This document shows positions 17,942 through 27,227 of a DNA stretch of 64,000 nt, piece after piece. The position numbers and the translations under genes are program-made. Position 1 is the stretch's first letter, and each line of letters opens with the position of its first letter. Under the pieces are notes generated by a model, which was given only the letters and a program-made list of their open reading frames with translations, did not search any database and had not been told where the DNA came from. Source of the stretch: Streptomyces sp. GS7. GTDB lineage: Bacteria; Actinomycetota; Actinomycetes; Streptomycetales; Streptomycetaceae. The DNA lies in NCBI RefSeq assembly GCF_009834125.1, contig NZ_CP047146.1, forward strand, positions 6,751,501 to 6,815,500, given 5' to 3'.

Positions 17942-18639
17942 GACGGGCGGTGGGTACTGGTGCGTCCGCCGTCGCGGCGGATCCGGTATCCGGCGCCGCG
18001 GACGGTCTCGACGGCCCGAGTGCCGTACGGGCGGTCGATCTTGTCGCGCAGGGCTTTGATGTGGGCGTCGACCACGTTGGAGCCGGGGCTGGTGCCCAGG
18101 TCCCAGCAGTGCTCGACGAGCACGGCGCGGGTCAGCACTGTGCCGGGACGGTGCATGAGCGCCTCCAGGAGGGCGTACTCCTTGCCGGTCAGGGGGATCT
18201 CCTTGTCGCCGCGCCGCACCGTCCGGGTGGCCGGGTCCAGTGACAGGTCGCCGGCGGTCAGCACGGTGGGGCGTTCGACGGGGCCGCGGCGGATCAGGGC
18301 CCGCAGCCGGGCCATCAGCTCGTCCAGGCTGAAGGGTTTGGTGAGGTAGTCGTCGGCACCGCCGTCCAGACCGTGCACCCGGTCGGCGACCGCGTCCTTG
18401 GCCGTGAGCATCAGCACGGGCAGCCAGATACCGCGGTGCCGGAGGGTCGCGCACACCTCGAAGCCGTCCGGGCCCGGCAGCATGACGTCCAGCACCATCG
18501 CGTCGTAGGCGGCCACATCGGTGAGGGCGAGGGCCTGCAGGCCGTCGGCGGCCACATCGACGGCATAGCCCTCCTCAGTCAGGGCCCGGCGCAGCAAGCC
18601 CCGCATCTTGGGCTCGTCCTCGACCACCAGGATCCGCAT
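17938..18639 (-). CDS. OmpR-family response regulator
   Basis: A 233-residue DNA-binding regulator: a receiver domain with acidic pocket (VVEDEPKM), phospho-acceptor Asp in MVLDVMLPG and Lys in MLTAKDA, then a winged-helix Trans_reg_C domain (LTGKEYALLEALMHRPG, VVDAHIKALRDKI, VRGAGYRI). It is first in the operon with the kinase and is divergent from the LppY-type lipoprotein gene. The tandem repeats in the shared intergenic region fit OmpR-type half-sites, so it probably controls that gene and itself. Confidence 0.93.
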   Translation of the reverse strand: MRILVVEDEPKMRGLLRRALTEEGYAVDVAADGLQALALTDVAAYDAMVLDVMLPGPDGFEVCATLRHRGIWLPVLMLTAKDAVADRVHGLDGGADDYLTKPFSLDELMARLRALIRRGPVERPTVLTAGDLSLDPATRTVRRGDKEIPLTGKEYALLEALMHRPGTVLTRAVLVEHCWDLGTSPGSNVVDAHIKALRDKIDRPYGTRAVETVRGAGYRIRRDGGRTSTHRPS

Positions 18640-18703
18640 CGCACCGTCCTTCGTCCGCCGCTGCCGCGCACATCGTCGCGCCTTTCACGATCCCCGCCGC
18701 TGA

Positions 18704-18753
18704 TGAAGGTGGCATGAAGTCACCCGAGCGGGTCGATCTTCATGTCGACTTCA
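18704..18753. promoter_or_regulatory. Symmetrical tandem-repeat operator between two-component system and lipoprotein gene
   Basis: TGAAG occurs at 18704-18708 and 18715-18719 (11-bp period). Its complement CTTCA occurs at 18738-18742 and 18749-18753, again with an 11-bp period. This gives two direct-repeat pairs in mirror orientation, 18 bases apart, inside the divergent intergenic region. An 11-bp period is one helical turn, as for dimeric OmpR-family binding sites. The assignment is inferred from spacing and position. Confidence 0.6.
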
Positions 18754-18820
18754 TCCGGGGCGGCTTCTCTGGCCACACAGACACCTTCGACTTCGACAAC
18801 GATCTCGACGAGGAGTGGTC

Positions 18821-19825
18821 ATGTCACCCCGTTCGCTCACCAAGCCGGCCGCAGGGACCACGGCCGCGCTCCTCCTGGTGACGGGCGCCGGCCTGCTGAC
18901 AGGCTGCGGCACCCAGACGAGAAGCGGCGCCGCCGGCGGTACGAGTGCGGTCGCGGCGCAGGCCCCTTCCCGGAACCCCCACCTTCAGCAGCCCGTGCAG
19001 ACCAAGGAGGCGGACTGGAAGCCGGTCGCCGACGCCCTCGGCCGCACCGGAACGCTGATGAAGGGCACCGTCTACCGCGTCCCGCTGCCCCGCCAGGACC
19101 TCAAGGTCACCACCGAGGGCGTCACCGTCAAGCCGGGCCTGTCCCTGGGCGGTTATGCGACGTTCGCCAAGTACAAGCACACGACGATGCTCATGGGCGA
19201 CCTGGTGGTCACCGAGGACGAACTGCCCAAGGTCACCGATGCGTTGCAGGCGGCCGGCATCGAGCAGACCGCCCTGCACAAGCACCTGCTCCAGCAGTCG
19301 CCGGCGATCTGGTGGACGCACGTCCACGCCATGGGCGACCCGGTGAAACTCGCCAGGGGCCTCAAGTCCGCCCTCGCCGCGACCTCCCTCCCGCCCGCCT
19401 CGCCGCCCCCGTCCACGCAGCCGCCCATTGCCCTGGACACCGCCGGCATCGACAAGGCACTCGGCCGCAAGGGCACTGCCGACGGCGGCATCTACAAGTT
19501 CACCGTCGCCCGCAGGAACACCATCGACGACGGGGAGCACGTGCTCCCGCCCGCCCTCGGCCTGACCACCGGCATCAACTTCCAGCCCCTGGGCGGCGAC
19601 AAGGCCGCCATCAACGGCGACTTCGTCATGACCGCCCCCGAGGTGCAGAAGGTCATCCAGGCGCTCCGCAAGGGCAACATCGACATCGTCGAGCTCCACA
19701 ACCACTCCCTGGACGAGCACCCGCGCCTGTTCTACCTGCACTTCTGGGCCACCGCCGACGGAGTCACCCTGGCCAAGGCACTGCGCCCGGCCCTGGACAC
19801 GACCGCGCCGGCGCCCGCGTCGTGA
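18821..19825 (+). CDS. LppY/LpqO-family (DUF1259) lipoprotein
   Basis: A 334-residue exported protein with a lipobox (LLTGCG at about residues 26-31), a Ser/Ala-rich linker and two DUF1259-like halves. The first half contains GTVYRVPLPRQDLKV and HTTMLMGDLVVTEDELPKV, with WWTHVHAMGDPVKLARGL. The second contains GGIYKFTVARRNTI, INGDFVMTAPEVQKVIQALRKG and ELHNHSLDEHPRLFYLHFW. ATG 18821 follows AGGAG. The family is exported in mycobacteria and streptomycetes, but its biochemical role is unknown. It is divergent from a two-component system that probably regulates it. Confidence 0.82.
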   Translation: MSPRSLTKPAAGTTAALLLVTGAGLLTGCGTQTRSGAAGGTSAVAAQAPSRNPHLQQPVQTKEADWKPVADALGRTGTLMKGTVYRVPLPRQDLKVTTEGVTVKPGLSLGGYATFAKYKHTTMLMGDLVVTEDELPKVTDALQAAGIEQTALHKHLLQQSPAIWWTHVHAMGDPVKLARGLKSALAATSLPPASPPPSTQPPIALDTAGIDKALGRKGTADGGIYKFTVARRNTIDDGEHVLPPALGLTTGINFQPLGGDKAAINGDFVMTAPEVQKVIQALRKGNIDIVELHNHSLDEHPRLFYLHFWATADGVTLAKALRPALDTTAPAPAS

Positions 19826-20003
19826 TCGGCTGAGGTCGGATCGGATGCGGTGCGACGCTGTCGGCGTTGCCATCCGCGTATCCCTCGCCGTATGCCTCGT
19901 CGTCGCTGTACTGGACGACCCGGCCGTCCCGCCGCCGCTCGCCCCCCGTGGGCAGTGGCGGGCCGCCCTCACCGCTTCACCGCCGACCCCGGAAAGCCCG
20001 CAC

Positions 20004-21045
20004 ATGATCCGTCGTCTCAGCCCCCGCGCTCTACTGGCCCTGATCGTGGGCCTGGTCCTCGCTGGCGTTGCCGTCGTGGCCGTCGTACTGCTCACCCGCG
20101 GCGGCGGCCAGCCGCCCAGGGTGGCACTGCCACTCCGCGGCGAAGGAGATCGCCCTGCCGGGGGACAGCTCCCGCTTCGACTACGCGAGCCTCGATCCCG
20201 ACCGCGGGCTGCTGTTCATCGCCCACCTCGGCGCGAGCCAGGTCATCGAGGTGGACGTTCACAAGGGCCGCGTCGTACGGATCATCGACGGCCTGTCCGG
20301 CGTCCACGGCGTGCTGGTCGTCCCCGCCCTGCATCGGGTGTACGCCACCGCCACCGACGCCAACCAGGTGGTCGCCATCGACGAGGCCACGGGCACCGTC
20401 CTGCACCGCAGCCCCACCGGCGACTACCCCGACGGGCTGGCCTACGACCCGGTACACGGCACGGTGTGGACCACCAACGAATCCGGTGGCTCGGAGACCG
20501 TCGTCGACGCCGCCACCGGAGCGACCCGCGGCAACGTCCCCCTTGGCGGAGAGGCCGGCAACGTCGCCTACGACCCCACCACCCGGCAGATGCTGGTCGA
20601 CGTCCAGACCGGCAACGAACTTGCCGTCATCGACCCGACCACCCTCCACATCACCCGCCGCGTCCCCCTGCCCGGCTGCGACCACGACCACGGACTGATC
20701 CTCGCCCCCACCAACCGGCTGGCCTTTATCGCCTGCGACGGCAACGCCCGCCTGCTCACCGTCGACCTGACCACCTGGCACATCACCGGAACCGACCAGG
20801 TCGGCGACGATCCCGACGTACTCGCCTACGACCCCGCCGCCCGCCACCTCTTCGTGGCCGCCGAGTCCGGGTGGGTCACCACCGCCGACAACCACGACCG
20901 GCACCTCACCATCACCGGCCGCGCCCACCTCGCCGACGGCGCCCACGTGGTCGCCGTCGACCCCACCACCCACCTCAGCTACTACCCCATCCCGCACGGC
21001 CCCGGCGGACACCCCGCACTCCTCGTATACCGACCCGGACCGTGA
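20004..21045 (+). pseudogene. Frameshifted YncE-like beta-propeller protein
   Basis: ATG 20004 opens a membrane-anchor segment (PRALLALIVGLVLAGVAVV, then VLLTRGGGQPPRVALP) in one frame. The propeller continues in the next frame from about 20130 (AKEIALPGDSSRFDYASLD), with repeated blades such as VIEVDVHKGRVVRII, VVAIDEATGTVLHR and AVIDPTTLHITRRVPLPG up to the stop at 21043-21045. A single-base indel between about 20110 and 20150 would restore one gene of about 346 codons. It is either a pseudogene or a sequencing error. The intact protein would be a membrane-anchored surface beta-propeller. Confidence 0.7.
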
Positions 21046-21108
21046 CCCCCGGACACCACTCATCACAGTGGCGCGGGATCGAATTCCTGAACGAGGGACT
21101 TCGGGCGT

Positions 21109-21147
21109 GCCGGGTGGTGTCGCCCTCGCAGGTCAGCACCACCCGGC
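21109..21147. terminator. Hairpin terminator
   Basis: A perfect 11-bp inverted repeat GCCGGGTGGTG / CACCACCCGGC with a 17-base loop, 64 bases after the propeller gene. The rest of the 21046-21446 gap holds no supported gene. Confidence 0.6.
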
Positions 21148-21446
21148 CTCTCGACGTCCCGCATGGCAACCCCTGGTGCATGATCCCTTCCCAGGCCGCT
21201 GGCAGCCGCCGAAAACGCCGGGGTGCTCATGATGTGCCAGCCAAGTGGAGGCGGTGAAGCGCGCTGCCGAACCCTCGCTGTTCGGCGGATGCTGAGAAGG
21301 ATAAGCACTTGACTTCATCGAGACCGCTTAGCTGTCCGTGTCCGACGGATTGTGTGCCGGGTCGCTGTGCCGGGTGCGACTTTCGTCGTCGGCCGTCGCG
21401 ACCAATGGCCGGTGCCGTGTCCGGCTGAGGGGCCTAACGTGGCGGC

Positions 21447-23273
21447 GTGAATCGTGTGGAATCTACGGCCCCTGCTGCATCGGCTCGCCAGGCACTGGCG
21501 GCGAGGCTGCGTTCGGCGCCCCGCCGGCTGGCCGCCCCGGGCAGGGCTCTCTTCGCCCCCGGGATGTGGCCTCCCCGGCGCATCGTGGGCGAATCGCTGC
21601 TGAGCGTGGTGTTCGGGCTGCTGGGAGCAGGTGTCGAGGCCCTGGGCCACGGCGGCATGGTCCAGATCGTCGCCGTCGGGCTGGCGGCCGGACTGCTGTC
21701 CCCTTGGCGCCGGGTGTTGCCTGCGACGGTGCTGCTGGTGACCGCCGCCGGTTCCGTCCCGTTCGACGGTTTCACCCTGCTGGTCCTCGTCACCGCCTGG
21801 TCAGCGGGGCGGCGGATCGACGGGGTCGGCAAAGCGGTCGGCACCTTCGGCCTCGTCTACGTCCTCACCCTCGGCCTGGCGGTCGTGCAGGAGCTGCCTC
21901 GCTTTTCACTGTCGCACTTGCTCGTCGGCGCCCTCTGGCTGCTGGTCGCGATCATCGTGCCCGGCCTCGCCGGCCGCTACTGGTCGCAGCGCCGTACGCT
22001 GACCGACACGCTCCGGGAGTACAGCGCCCAGTTGCTGCGCGAGCGCGCGATGATCGCCGGACAGGCCCGGATGCGGGAGCGTCAGCGCATCGCGCAGGAC
22101 ATGCACGACAGCCTCGGGCATCAGCTGGCGCTGATCGCGGTGCACACGGGTGCGCTGGAGGTGGACCGTGAGCTGACCGGGCGGCAGCGGGAGGCGGTGG
22201 GGGTGCTGCGCGAGGCGTCGGTGGCCGCGATGCACGAGCTGCGCGAAGTGGTGGGGGTGCTGCGGGACGGCACGCCGGCTCCCGGCCAGGGGGACACCGC
22301 CCCGGGCCTCGGGGCCGCGGGAGCGGAAGACGTCACGGCGCCGTCGCGCGGGGTGGCCGGCATCGAGGGCCTGATGGAAGCGTCCCGGAGCGCGGGTACG
22401 GACGTGGAGCTGCGGTGCTTCGGCGAGCCGCGCCCGCTCCCTGCGACCGCCGATCACGCGGCGTACCGCATCGCGCAGGAGGGTCTGACCAACGCCCACA
22501 AGCACGCCCCGGGCGCCGCAATCACCATCGAGTTGCGGTATGAGCCGGACTCGCTGGTGGTGGAGGTCGCGAACGGCCCCGCACCGGAGACCGCGGGCAC
22601 CGGCCGGAGCGTGGTGAGCGGCGGTCAGGGGCTGACCGGGCTCGGTGAGCGGGCCCGGCTCGTCGGGGGCATGGTGCACGCGGGCCCGACGGCGGACGGC
22701 GGTTTCCGGCTGGCGGGCGTGCTGCCGTACACCTCCCCGGAGGGCGGTATCCCGAGCCCGGTGCTGGGCGATGCGGCGACGACGTTCGTTGATCCCACAG
22801 GCGACTTTCGGCAGCAGATTCCGGCGGGCCCCCTGGGCGAGGGTGATCCCGTCATGGACGGGATCGGTCTGCCGAAGGAGCTGGCCAAGGCGATGAGCAG
22901 GAACAAGACAAGCAGCGGCATAGCCATCGGCTGCGGGGTGGCGGCACTGATCGCCCTGCTGCTGGTGATCGCCGCGGTCGTCGGGGGAATCTTCCTGATG
23001 GGCGAGACGGACAAGGCCATGATCGAGCCGAAGCAGTACAAGGCGGTGAAGGTGGGCCAGTCCGAGGCGGAGGTCCGCAAGCAGTTGCCCCAGGGGGACT
23101 CCTTCCTGACCGACGACCTGGACAAGGGTGCGCCGCCCGTGCCCGAGGGGGCGAAGTGCCTCAGCCTGAATTCCACGGAGTCCGGCAGCAGTTGGCGCAA
23201 GGAGCCGGTCTTCCGGTTCTGCTTCAAGGACGGCACCTTGATCGAGAAGAAGTCCTTCGAGGTCAGGAACTGA
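21447..23273 (+). CDS. NarL-type sensor histidine kinase with extra membrane-anchored C-terminal domain
   Basis: A 608-residue protein. Residues 1-190 hold several membrane helices (MVQIVAVGLAAGLLSPW, LVYVLTLGLAVVQEL, LLVGALWLLVAIIVPGLAG). HisKA_3 follows with RIAQDMHDSLGHQLALIAVH, then HATPase_c (AYRIAQEGLTNAHKHAPG, GLTGLGERA). Kinases of this type normally end there. This one continues about 150 residues: a further membrane helix (GCGVAALIALLLVIAAVVGG) and a BamE/SmpA-like small domain (VKVGQSEAEVRKQLPQ, EGAKCLSLNS, VFRFCFKDGTLIEKK). The tail resembles the separate protein at 28875-29306. It is followed by its response regulator. Confidence 0.85.
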   Translation: MNRVESTAPAASARQALAARLRSAPRRLAAPGRALFAPGMWPPRRIVGESLLSVVFGLLGAGVEALGHGGMVQIVAVGLAAGLLSPWRRVLPATVLLVTAAGSVPFDGFTLLVLVTAWSAGRRIDGVGKAVGTFGLVYVLTLGLAVVQELPRFSLSHLLVGALWLLVAIIVPGLAGRYWSQRRTLTDTLREYSAQLLRERAMIAGQARMRERQRIAQDMHDSLGHQLALIAVHTGALEVDRELTGRQREAVGVLREASVAAMHELREVVGVLRDGTPAPGQGDTAPGLGAAGAEDVTAPSRGVAGIEGLMEASRSAGTDVELRCFGEPRPLPATADHAAYRIAQEGLTNAHKHAPGAAITIELRYEPDSLVVEVANGPAPETAGTGRSVVSGGQGLTGLGERARLVGGMVHAGPTADGGFRLAGVLPYTSPEGGIPSPVLGDAATTFVDPTGDFRQQIPAGPLGEGDPVMDGIGLPKELAKAMSRNKTSSGIAIGCGVAALIALLLVIAAVVGGIFLMGETDKAMIEPKQYKAVKVGQSEAEVRKQLPQGDSFLTDDLDKGAPPVPEGAKCLSLNSTESGSSWRKEPVFRFCFKDGTLIEKKSFEVRN

Positions 23274-23362
23274 GGAGGACCGGCGCCGTGCAGTCCCGGG
23301 CGCTCGGTCGGGGATGATCCAGTGGCCGCAGATATGACCGCTCAAGACCGCGCAGGAGAGTC

Positions 23363-24016
23363 GTGATCAGGGTTCTCGTCACGGATGACGAGCCGCTCAT
23401 CCGGGCGGGCATCAGGATGATTCTCTCCTCCGCCGACGACATCGACGTCGTCGCGGAGGCGGCCAACGGCCGTGAGGCGGTCGAACTGGCCCGGACCCGG
23501 CGCGTGGATGTCGTGCTGCTCGACATCCAGATGCCGGTCATGGACGGGCTGACGGCCCTGGCCGAGCTGCATCGGACCCTCCCCGATACGCGGGTGCTGA
23601 TCCTGACGACGTTCGGGGAGCAGCAGAACGTGCTGCGCGCCCTGACCGGGGGCAGTGCGGGCTTTCTGCTCAAGGACTCGGCGCCCGCGGAACTCATGCG
23701 TGCGGTACGGGCTGCCGCGGCCGGAGACGCGTACTTGTCGCCGGGCGCCACCCGCCATGTCGTGGACTCGTTGGCGTCCGGCCAGAGCGCGCACCGAGCC
23801 GAGCAGGCCCGCCGCCGGCTGGATACGCTGACGGACCGCGAGCTGGAAGTCCTGGCGCTGCTGGGTGAGGGCCTGTCCAACGCGGACGCCGGCCAGCGGA
23901 TCCATATGAGCGAGGCCACGGTCAAGACGTATGTGAGCCGGATCCTGGCCAAGCTGGACTGCGAGAACCGGGTGCAGGCCGCACTTCTGGCACGAGACGC
24001 CGGTCTGGGGACCTGA
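23363..24016 (+). CDS. NarL/LuxR-family response regulator
   Basis: A 217-residue regulator with receiver (LVTDDEPLIRAG, VVLLDIQMPVMDG with the phosphorylated Asp, FLLKDSAP) and a LuxR helix-turn-helix (LTDRELEVLALLGEGLSNADAG, ATVKTYVSRILAKL). GTG 23363 follows AGGAGAG. It lies 89 bp after the unusual kinase, as a classical pair. The adjacent secreted peptidase gene may be a target, by position only. Confidence 0.92.
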   Translation: MIRVLVTDDEPLIRAGIRMILSSADDIDVVAEAANGREAVELARTRRVDVVLLDIQMPVMDGLTALAELHRTLPDTRVLILTTFGEQQNVLRALTGGSAGFLLKDSAPAELMRAVRAAAAGDAYLSPGATRHVVDSLASGQSAHRAEQARRRLDTLTDRELEVLALLGEGLSNADAGQRIHMSEATVKTYVSRILAKLDCENRVQAALLARDAGLGT

Positions 24017-24242
24017 CCGCACCACTCGATGACGTCGACACAGAACCCGCCGCGGGCGGCTCCCGGCCTGTGACCTTCATGCCGGCTGCGTTCGCCTACG
24101 GCTCCGACCCGGGGTGACGGCCATTCAGCCGGCGGGCAGAGCCGGTACTGCCCGACGACTCCGGGCGTCCACCTTGCCGTGCGTCCACCGTGCCTTGGCC
24201 GTCGAAGGTTCACGTGAACACCACACAACACTAGGGACAGTT

Positions 24243-25805
24243 ATGTCTAGATTCCTCACTATCCGCGCCACCTCGCTGCTCTCCGCCTCCCTGCTGCTCG
24301 CCGTCGGCGCCACCGCCTGCAGCGGCGACAAGGACGGCACCGGCCTCCAAACGTCCTCTGCGTTGGCGGCCACCGTGCTGCCCACCTCGCTCACCTCCCA
24401 GAAGCTCAACTGGCAGCCCTGCCCCGCGCCGTCCACCGCCCAGGGCGGCGACGGCAAGGCACCCGGCAAACTGCCGGACGGCACGGCATGGGAGTGCACG
24501 TCCCTGAAGGCGCCCCTGGATTACGCCAAGCCCGACGGCGACACCATCGACCTCGCGATGGTCCGCGCCAAGGCCAAGGGCGGCGGCAAGCGGATCGGCT
24601 CGCTGGTCTTCAACTTCGGCGGCCCGGGCGGATCGGGCGTGGCCACTCTGCCGGGCTACGACGCTGCCCGGTCCCTGCGCTCGCGTTACGACCTGGTCAG
24701 CTTCGACCCGCGCGGTGTCGGAAACAGCGCGGGCGTGACGTGCCTGAGCGACAAGGAGACCGACGAGCAGCGCGCCAGGAACCACAACCTGGCCGAGACA
24801 GCCGAGGAGAACAAGAAGACCGCGGCGGCCTGCGCGAAGAACTCCGGGAAGGTGCTACCGCACGTCGATACCGAGAGCGCCGCCCGCGACATGGACCTGA
24901 TACGCCAAGTCCTGGGCGACGCCAAGCTCAACTACTTCGGGATCTCCTACGGAACCGAACTGGGCGGCGTCTACGCCCACTTGTTCCCGAAGAACGTGGG
25001 CCGCACCGTCCTGGACGCAGTGGTCGACCCGACCGAGAATTCCACACAACAGGCCCTGAGCCAGGCAAAGGGCTTCCAACTGGCACTGGACAACTACCTG
25101 GCGGACTGCGCGAAGACGCCCGGCACCTGCCCGTTCCAGAGCCCCGAGGACGGGCGCCGGCGAATCGCCGACCTGCTGACGAAGACCGGCAAGCAGCCGA
25201 TGCCGACCAAGAGCGGACGCAAGCTCACCCAGGAAGAGGCCGTCAACGGCATCGTCCAGCCGCTGTACTCCAAGGAGATGTGGCCGATCCTCTCGGTCTC
25301 GCTTTCCGAGGCGGAGCAGGGCCACGGCGACACCCTCCTGGCGATGGCCGATTCCCTCAACGGCCGTGATGACAACGGGCACTACAGCAACATGCAGGCC
25401 GCCAACACCGCGATCAGCTGCGCCGACACCAAGCGGCGCCTCACTCCCCAGGACGTGGGAGCCAGACTGCCGGAGTTCCGCAAGGCGTCGCCGGTCTTCG
25501 GTGAGCTGACCGCAAAGGGCCTGCTGAGCTGCACCGGCTGGCCGGTGACCGGCAAGAGCGACACCCCGCAGGTCTCGGCACCGGGCGCCGCCCCCATCGT
25601 CGTCATAGGGAACACAGGCGACCCGGCCACTCCCGTCGCGGGCGCCCGGAAGATGGCCGACAAGCTCGGGAAAGACGTGGGCGTGCTGCTCACCGTCAAG
25701 GGCGAGGGCCACGGCACGTACGGCGTCAACCAGTGCGCCACCAAGGCTGTGAACGAGCACCTGCTGAACGGCAAGGTCCCATCGAACGGCACTGTCTGCT
25801 CATGA
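24243..25805 (+). CDS. Secreted alpha/beta-hydrolase peptidase (S33, tripeptidyl aminopeptidase type)
   Basis: A 520-residue lipoprotein-type exported hydrolase (signal peptide ending VGATACSG). Alpha/beta-hydrolase landmarks are FNFGGPGGSG (oxyanion region), SFDPRGVG, the nucleophile elbow GISYGTELGG with Ser, Asp in GNTGDPATPV and His in GEGHGTYG; the cap and C-terminal TAP-like domain are present. Homologous Streptomyces enzymes remove N-terminal tripeptides from secreted proteins. ATG 24243 is chosen for the signal sequence start. It has its own long upstream region. Confidence 0.88.
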   Translation: MSRFLTIRATSLLSASLLLAVGATACSGDKDGTGLQTSSALAATVLPTSLTSQKLNWQPCPAPSTAQGGDGKAPGKLPDGTAWECTSLKAPLDYAKPDGDTIDLAMVRAKAKGGGKRIGSLVFNFGGPGGSGVATLPGYDAARSLRSRYDLVSFDPRGVGNSAGVTCLSDKETDEQRARNHNLAETAEENKKTAAACAKNSGKVLPHVDTESAARDMDLIRQVLGDAKLNYFGISYGTELGGVYAHLFPKNVGRTVLDAVVDPTENSTQQALSQAKGFQLALDNYLADCAKTPGTCPFQSPEDGRRRIADLLTKTGKQPMPTKSGRKLTQEEAVNGIVQPLYSKEMWPILSVSLSEAEQGHGDTLLAMADSLNGRDDNGHYSNMQAANTAISCADTKRRLTPQDVGARLPEFRKASPVFGELTAKGLLSCTGWPVTGKSDTPQVSAPGAAPIVVIGNTGDPATPVAGARKMADKLGKDVGVLLTVKGEGHGTYGVNQCATKAVNEHLLNGKVPSNGTVCS

Positions 25806-25841
25806 CCACGGCGTAGCGCAAAGGGCCTGCGAACGATTAAC

Positions 25842-26045
25842 TGATCGTTTCAGAATGCGATGCGTAGTCGTCTCAAGCAGTCGATGGAGCAGGCGAGTTC
25901 GAGGAGTCCTTGGTGGAAGTCGGCGCGTATCTCGTAGCGGATGCGGAGGCGTATGAACTGGTGGAGGCGAAGGTGCGCTCCACCACCCACCGCGTCTTGC
26001 CGAGTCTGGAGCAGTGCGGGGTGCCGCGGCGGGCGATCTTCAGGC
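25842..26045 (-). mobile_element. IS5-family element, one-ended relic
   Basis: It starts with the terminal repeat ACTGATCGTTTCAGAATG, the same end as the element at 28237-28640, then about 190 bases of the 3' part of an IS5-type transposase gene (minus strand). Homology with the second copy ends near 26040. The other end is missing. With the 28.2-28.6 kb copy, in the same orientation, it brackets a regulator and a TIM-barrel gene. Confidence 0.65.
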
Positions 26046-26096
26046 TCCGGGCCTCTCGAATGCCTGGTCGATCGTCAGGGCGAGCGAGGCCGCGTA

Positions 26097-26840
26097 CTAC
26101 TCCGCGTGGCTCGTCAGTGTGTATTCGTCGCTCCTGTCACCAACCATGTCACGCCAGTGCTTTTCAGCGGAGCGGATGAGGTCGTCGCCGAGGCGTTCGA
26201 GGAAACGGCCTGCCAGGGTGAGCCGGGATCCGGCAGCGGTCCCGGCTCCGAAGAGCTCGGCGCCGCGCAGCGCGGTGGCGGCGAGCCGCTGGTTGGCGGC
26301 GACGCTGGCCGCGACGGTCCGTAGGCCCGCCTTGTCGTCGAGGAAATACCGGTGGCGGCGGCCACCGTCATCGCGGCCGCGGCGGATCAGATCCTGCCGT
26401 TCCAGCAGGCGGACCGCGTGCGAGATGGTCGCTGCGCTGACTTGCAGGTGCTGTGCCATCTCGATGGCGGTGCGACTGCCGGTCTCGGAGGCGAACAGGC
26501 AGGCCATCACGCGGGCGGCGGTGCGCGGGAGGCCGGTTTCGACAAGTGCTGTGGTGAGGTCGGTGACGAACGCGGCCGTTGCGTCGGGGTCGGGGCCGAG
26601 ATGCTCGATGGTCCGCTGCACCGGGGCGGGGGGCTGCGGCCGGCGCTGGGCTCGGTGGGTGGTCGCGAGCTGTGCCAGTTCCGCGCGGTACCGGGCAGGT
26701 CCGCCGTTGCGCGCGACCTCGCGACTCACCGTCGAGGCGGGACGGTTCAGGCGTCTGGCGATGTCGGCGTAACTCAGGCGCTGCGCCAACCCCGCGGCGA
26801 TCTGTTGCCGGTCGGCTCTGGTCAGCCTGCGTCCTGGCAT
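26097..26840 (-). CDS. Transcriptional regulator: HTH_38 plus MarR/GbsR-type winged helix
   Basis: A 247-residue cytosolic regulator with two DNA-binding modules. The N-terminal 45 residues resemble the IS30-type helix-turn-helix (LTRADRQQIAAGLAQRLSYA, IARRLNRPASTVSREVARNG). The C-terminal part is a GbsR/MarR-like winged helix (RVMACLFASETGSRTAIEMA, VSAATISHAVRLLERQDLI, GRRHRYFLDD) with an effector-binding helical end. ATG 26840 follows AGAGGAAC; the open frame extends further upstream without support. It is divergent from the gene at 27228, a plausible target. Confidence 0.78.
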   Translation of the reverse strand: MPGRRLTRADRQQIAAGLAQRLSYADIARRLNRPASTVSREVARNGGPARYRAELAQLATTHRAQRRPQPPAPVQRTIEHLGPDPDATAAFVTDLTTALVETGLPRTAARVMACLFASETGSRTAIEMAQHLQVSAATISHAVRLLERQDLIRRGRDDGGRRHRYFLDDKAGLRTVAASVAANQRLAATALRGAELFGAGTAAGSRLTLAGRFLERLGDDLIRSAEKHWRDMVGDRSDEYTLTSHAE

Positions 26841-27227
26841 CGGGTCGGTTCCTCTGATTCGGTCGTCTCGGCACACAGTGTGTGCACTGGTCGCCGATCG
26901 TTGCAACACCCTCTCCTTCGCCGTGCATTGACCATCACTGTCATTGCAACCGCCAGTTGCGTAGCTGACCAGCGCAAATAGCAGGGTCCGGAGGAGATAG
27001 CCGTTGACTGGCATTTCGACTCGTGCCTAACGTTCGGCTCCGATCGCCGAACACGGGTGTCAGGTGGTCTCCCGGGGAGAAGCGGGGTGGCAGCGCGGCC
27101 AAGGCCGCCGTCGAGCTGATCTCCAGACGCACCCCGAGTCGTCCATGCGATCCGTCCGCCGAACCGATTCCCATCGACGCCCGGTGAGACGCAGCAACAG
27201 ATGTCGATTGATTGTCAGGAGCATCCC

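Noticed and set aside
16163..18349. A 728-codon Gly-rich plus-strand frame over the two-component system
   Set aside because: Antisense shadow of the kinase and regulator genes.
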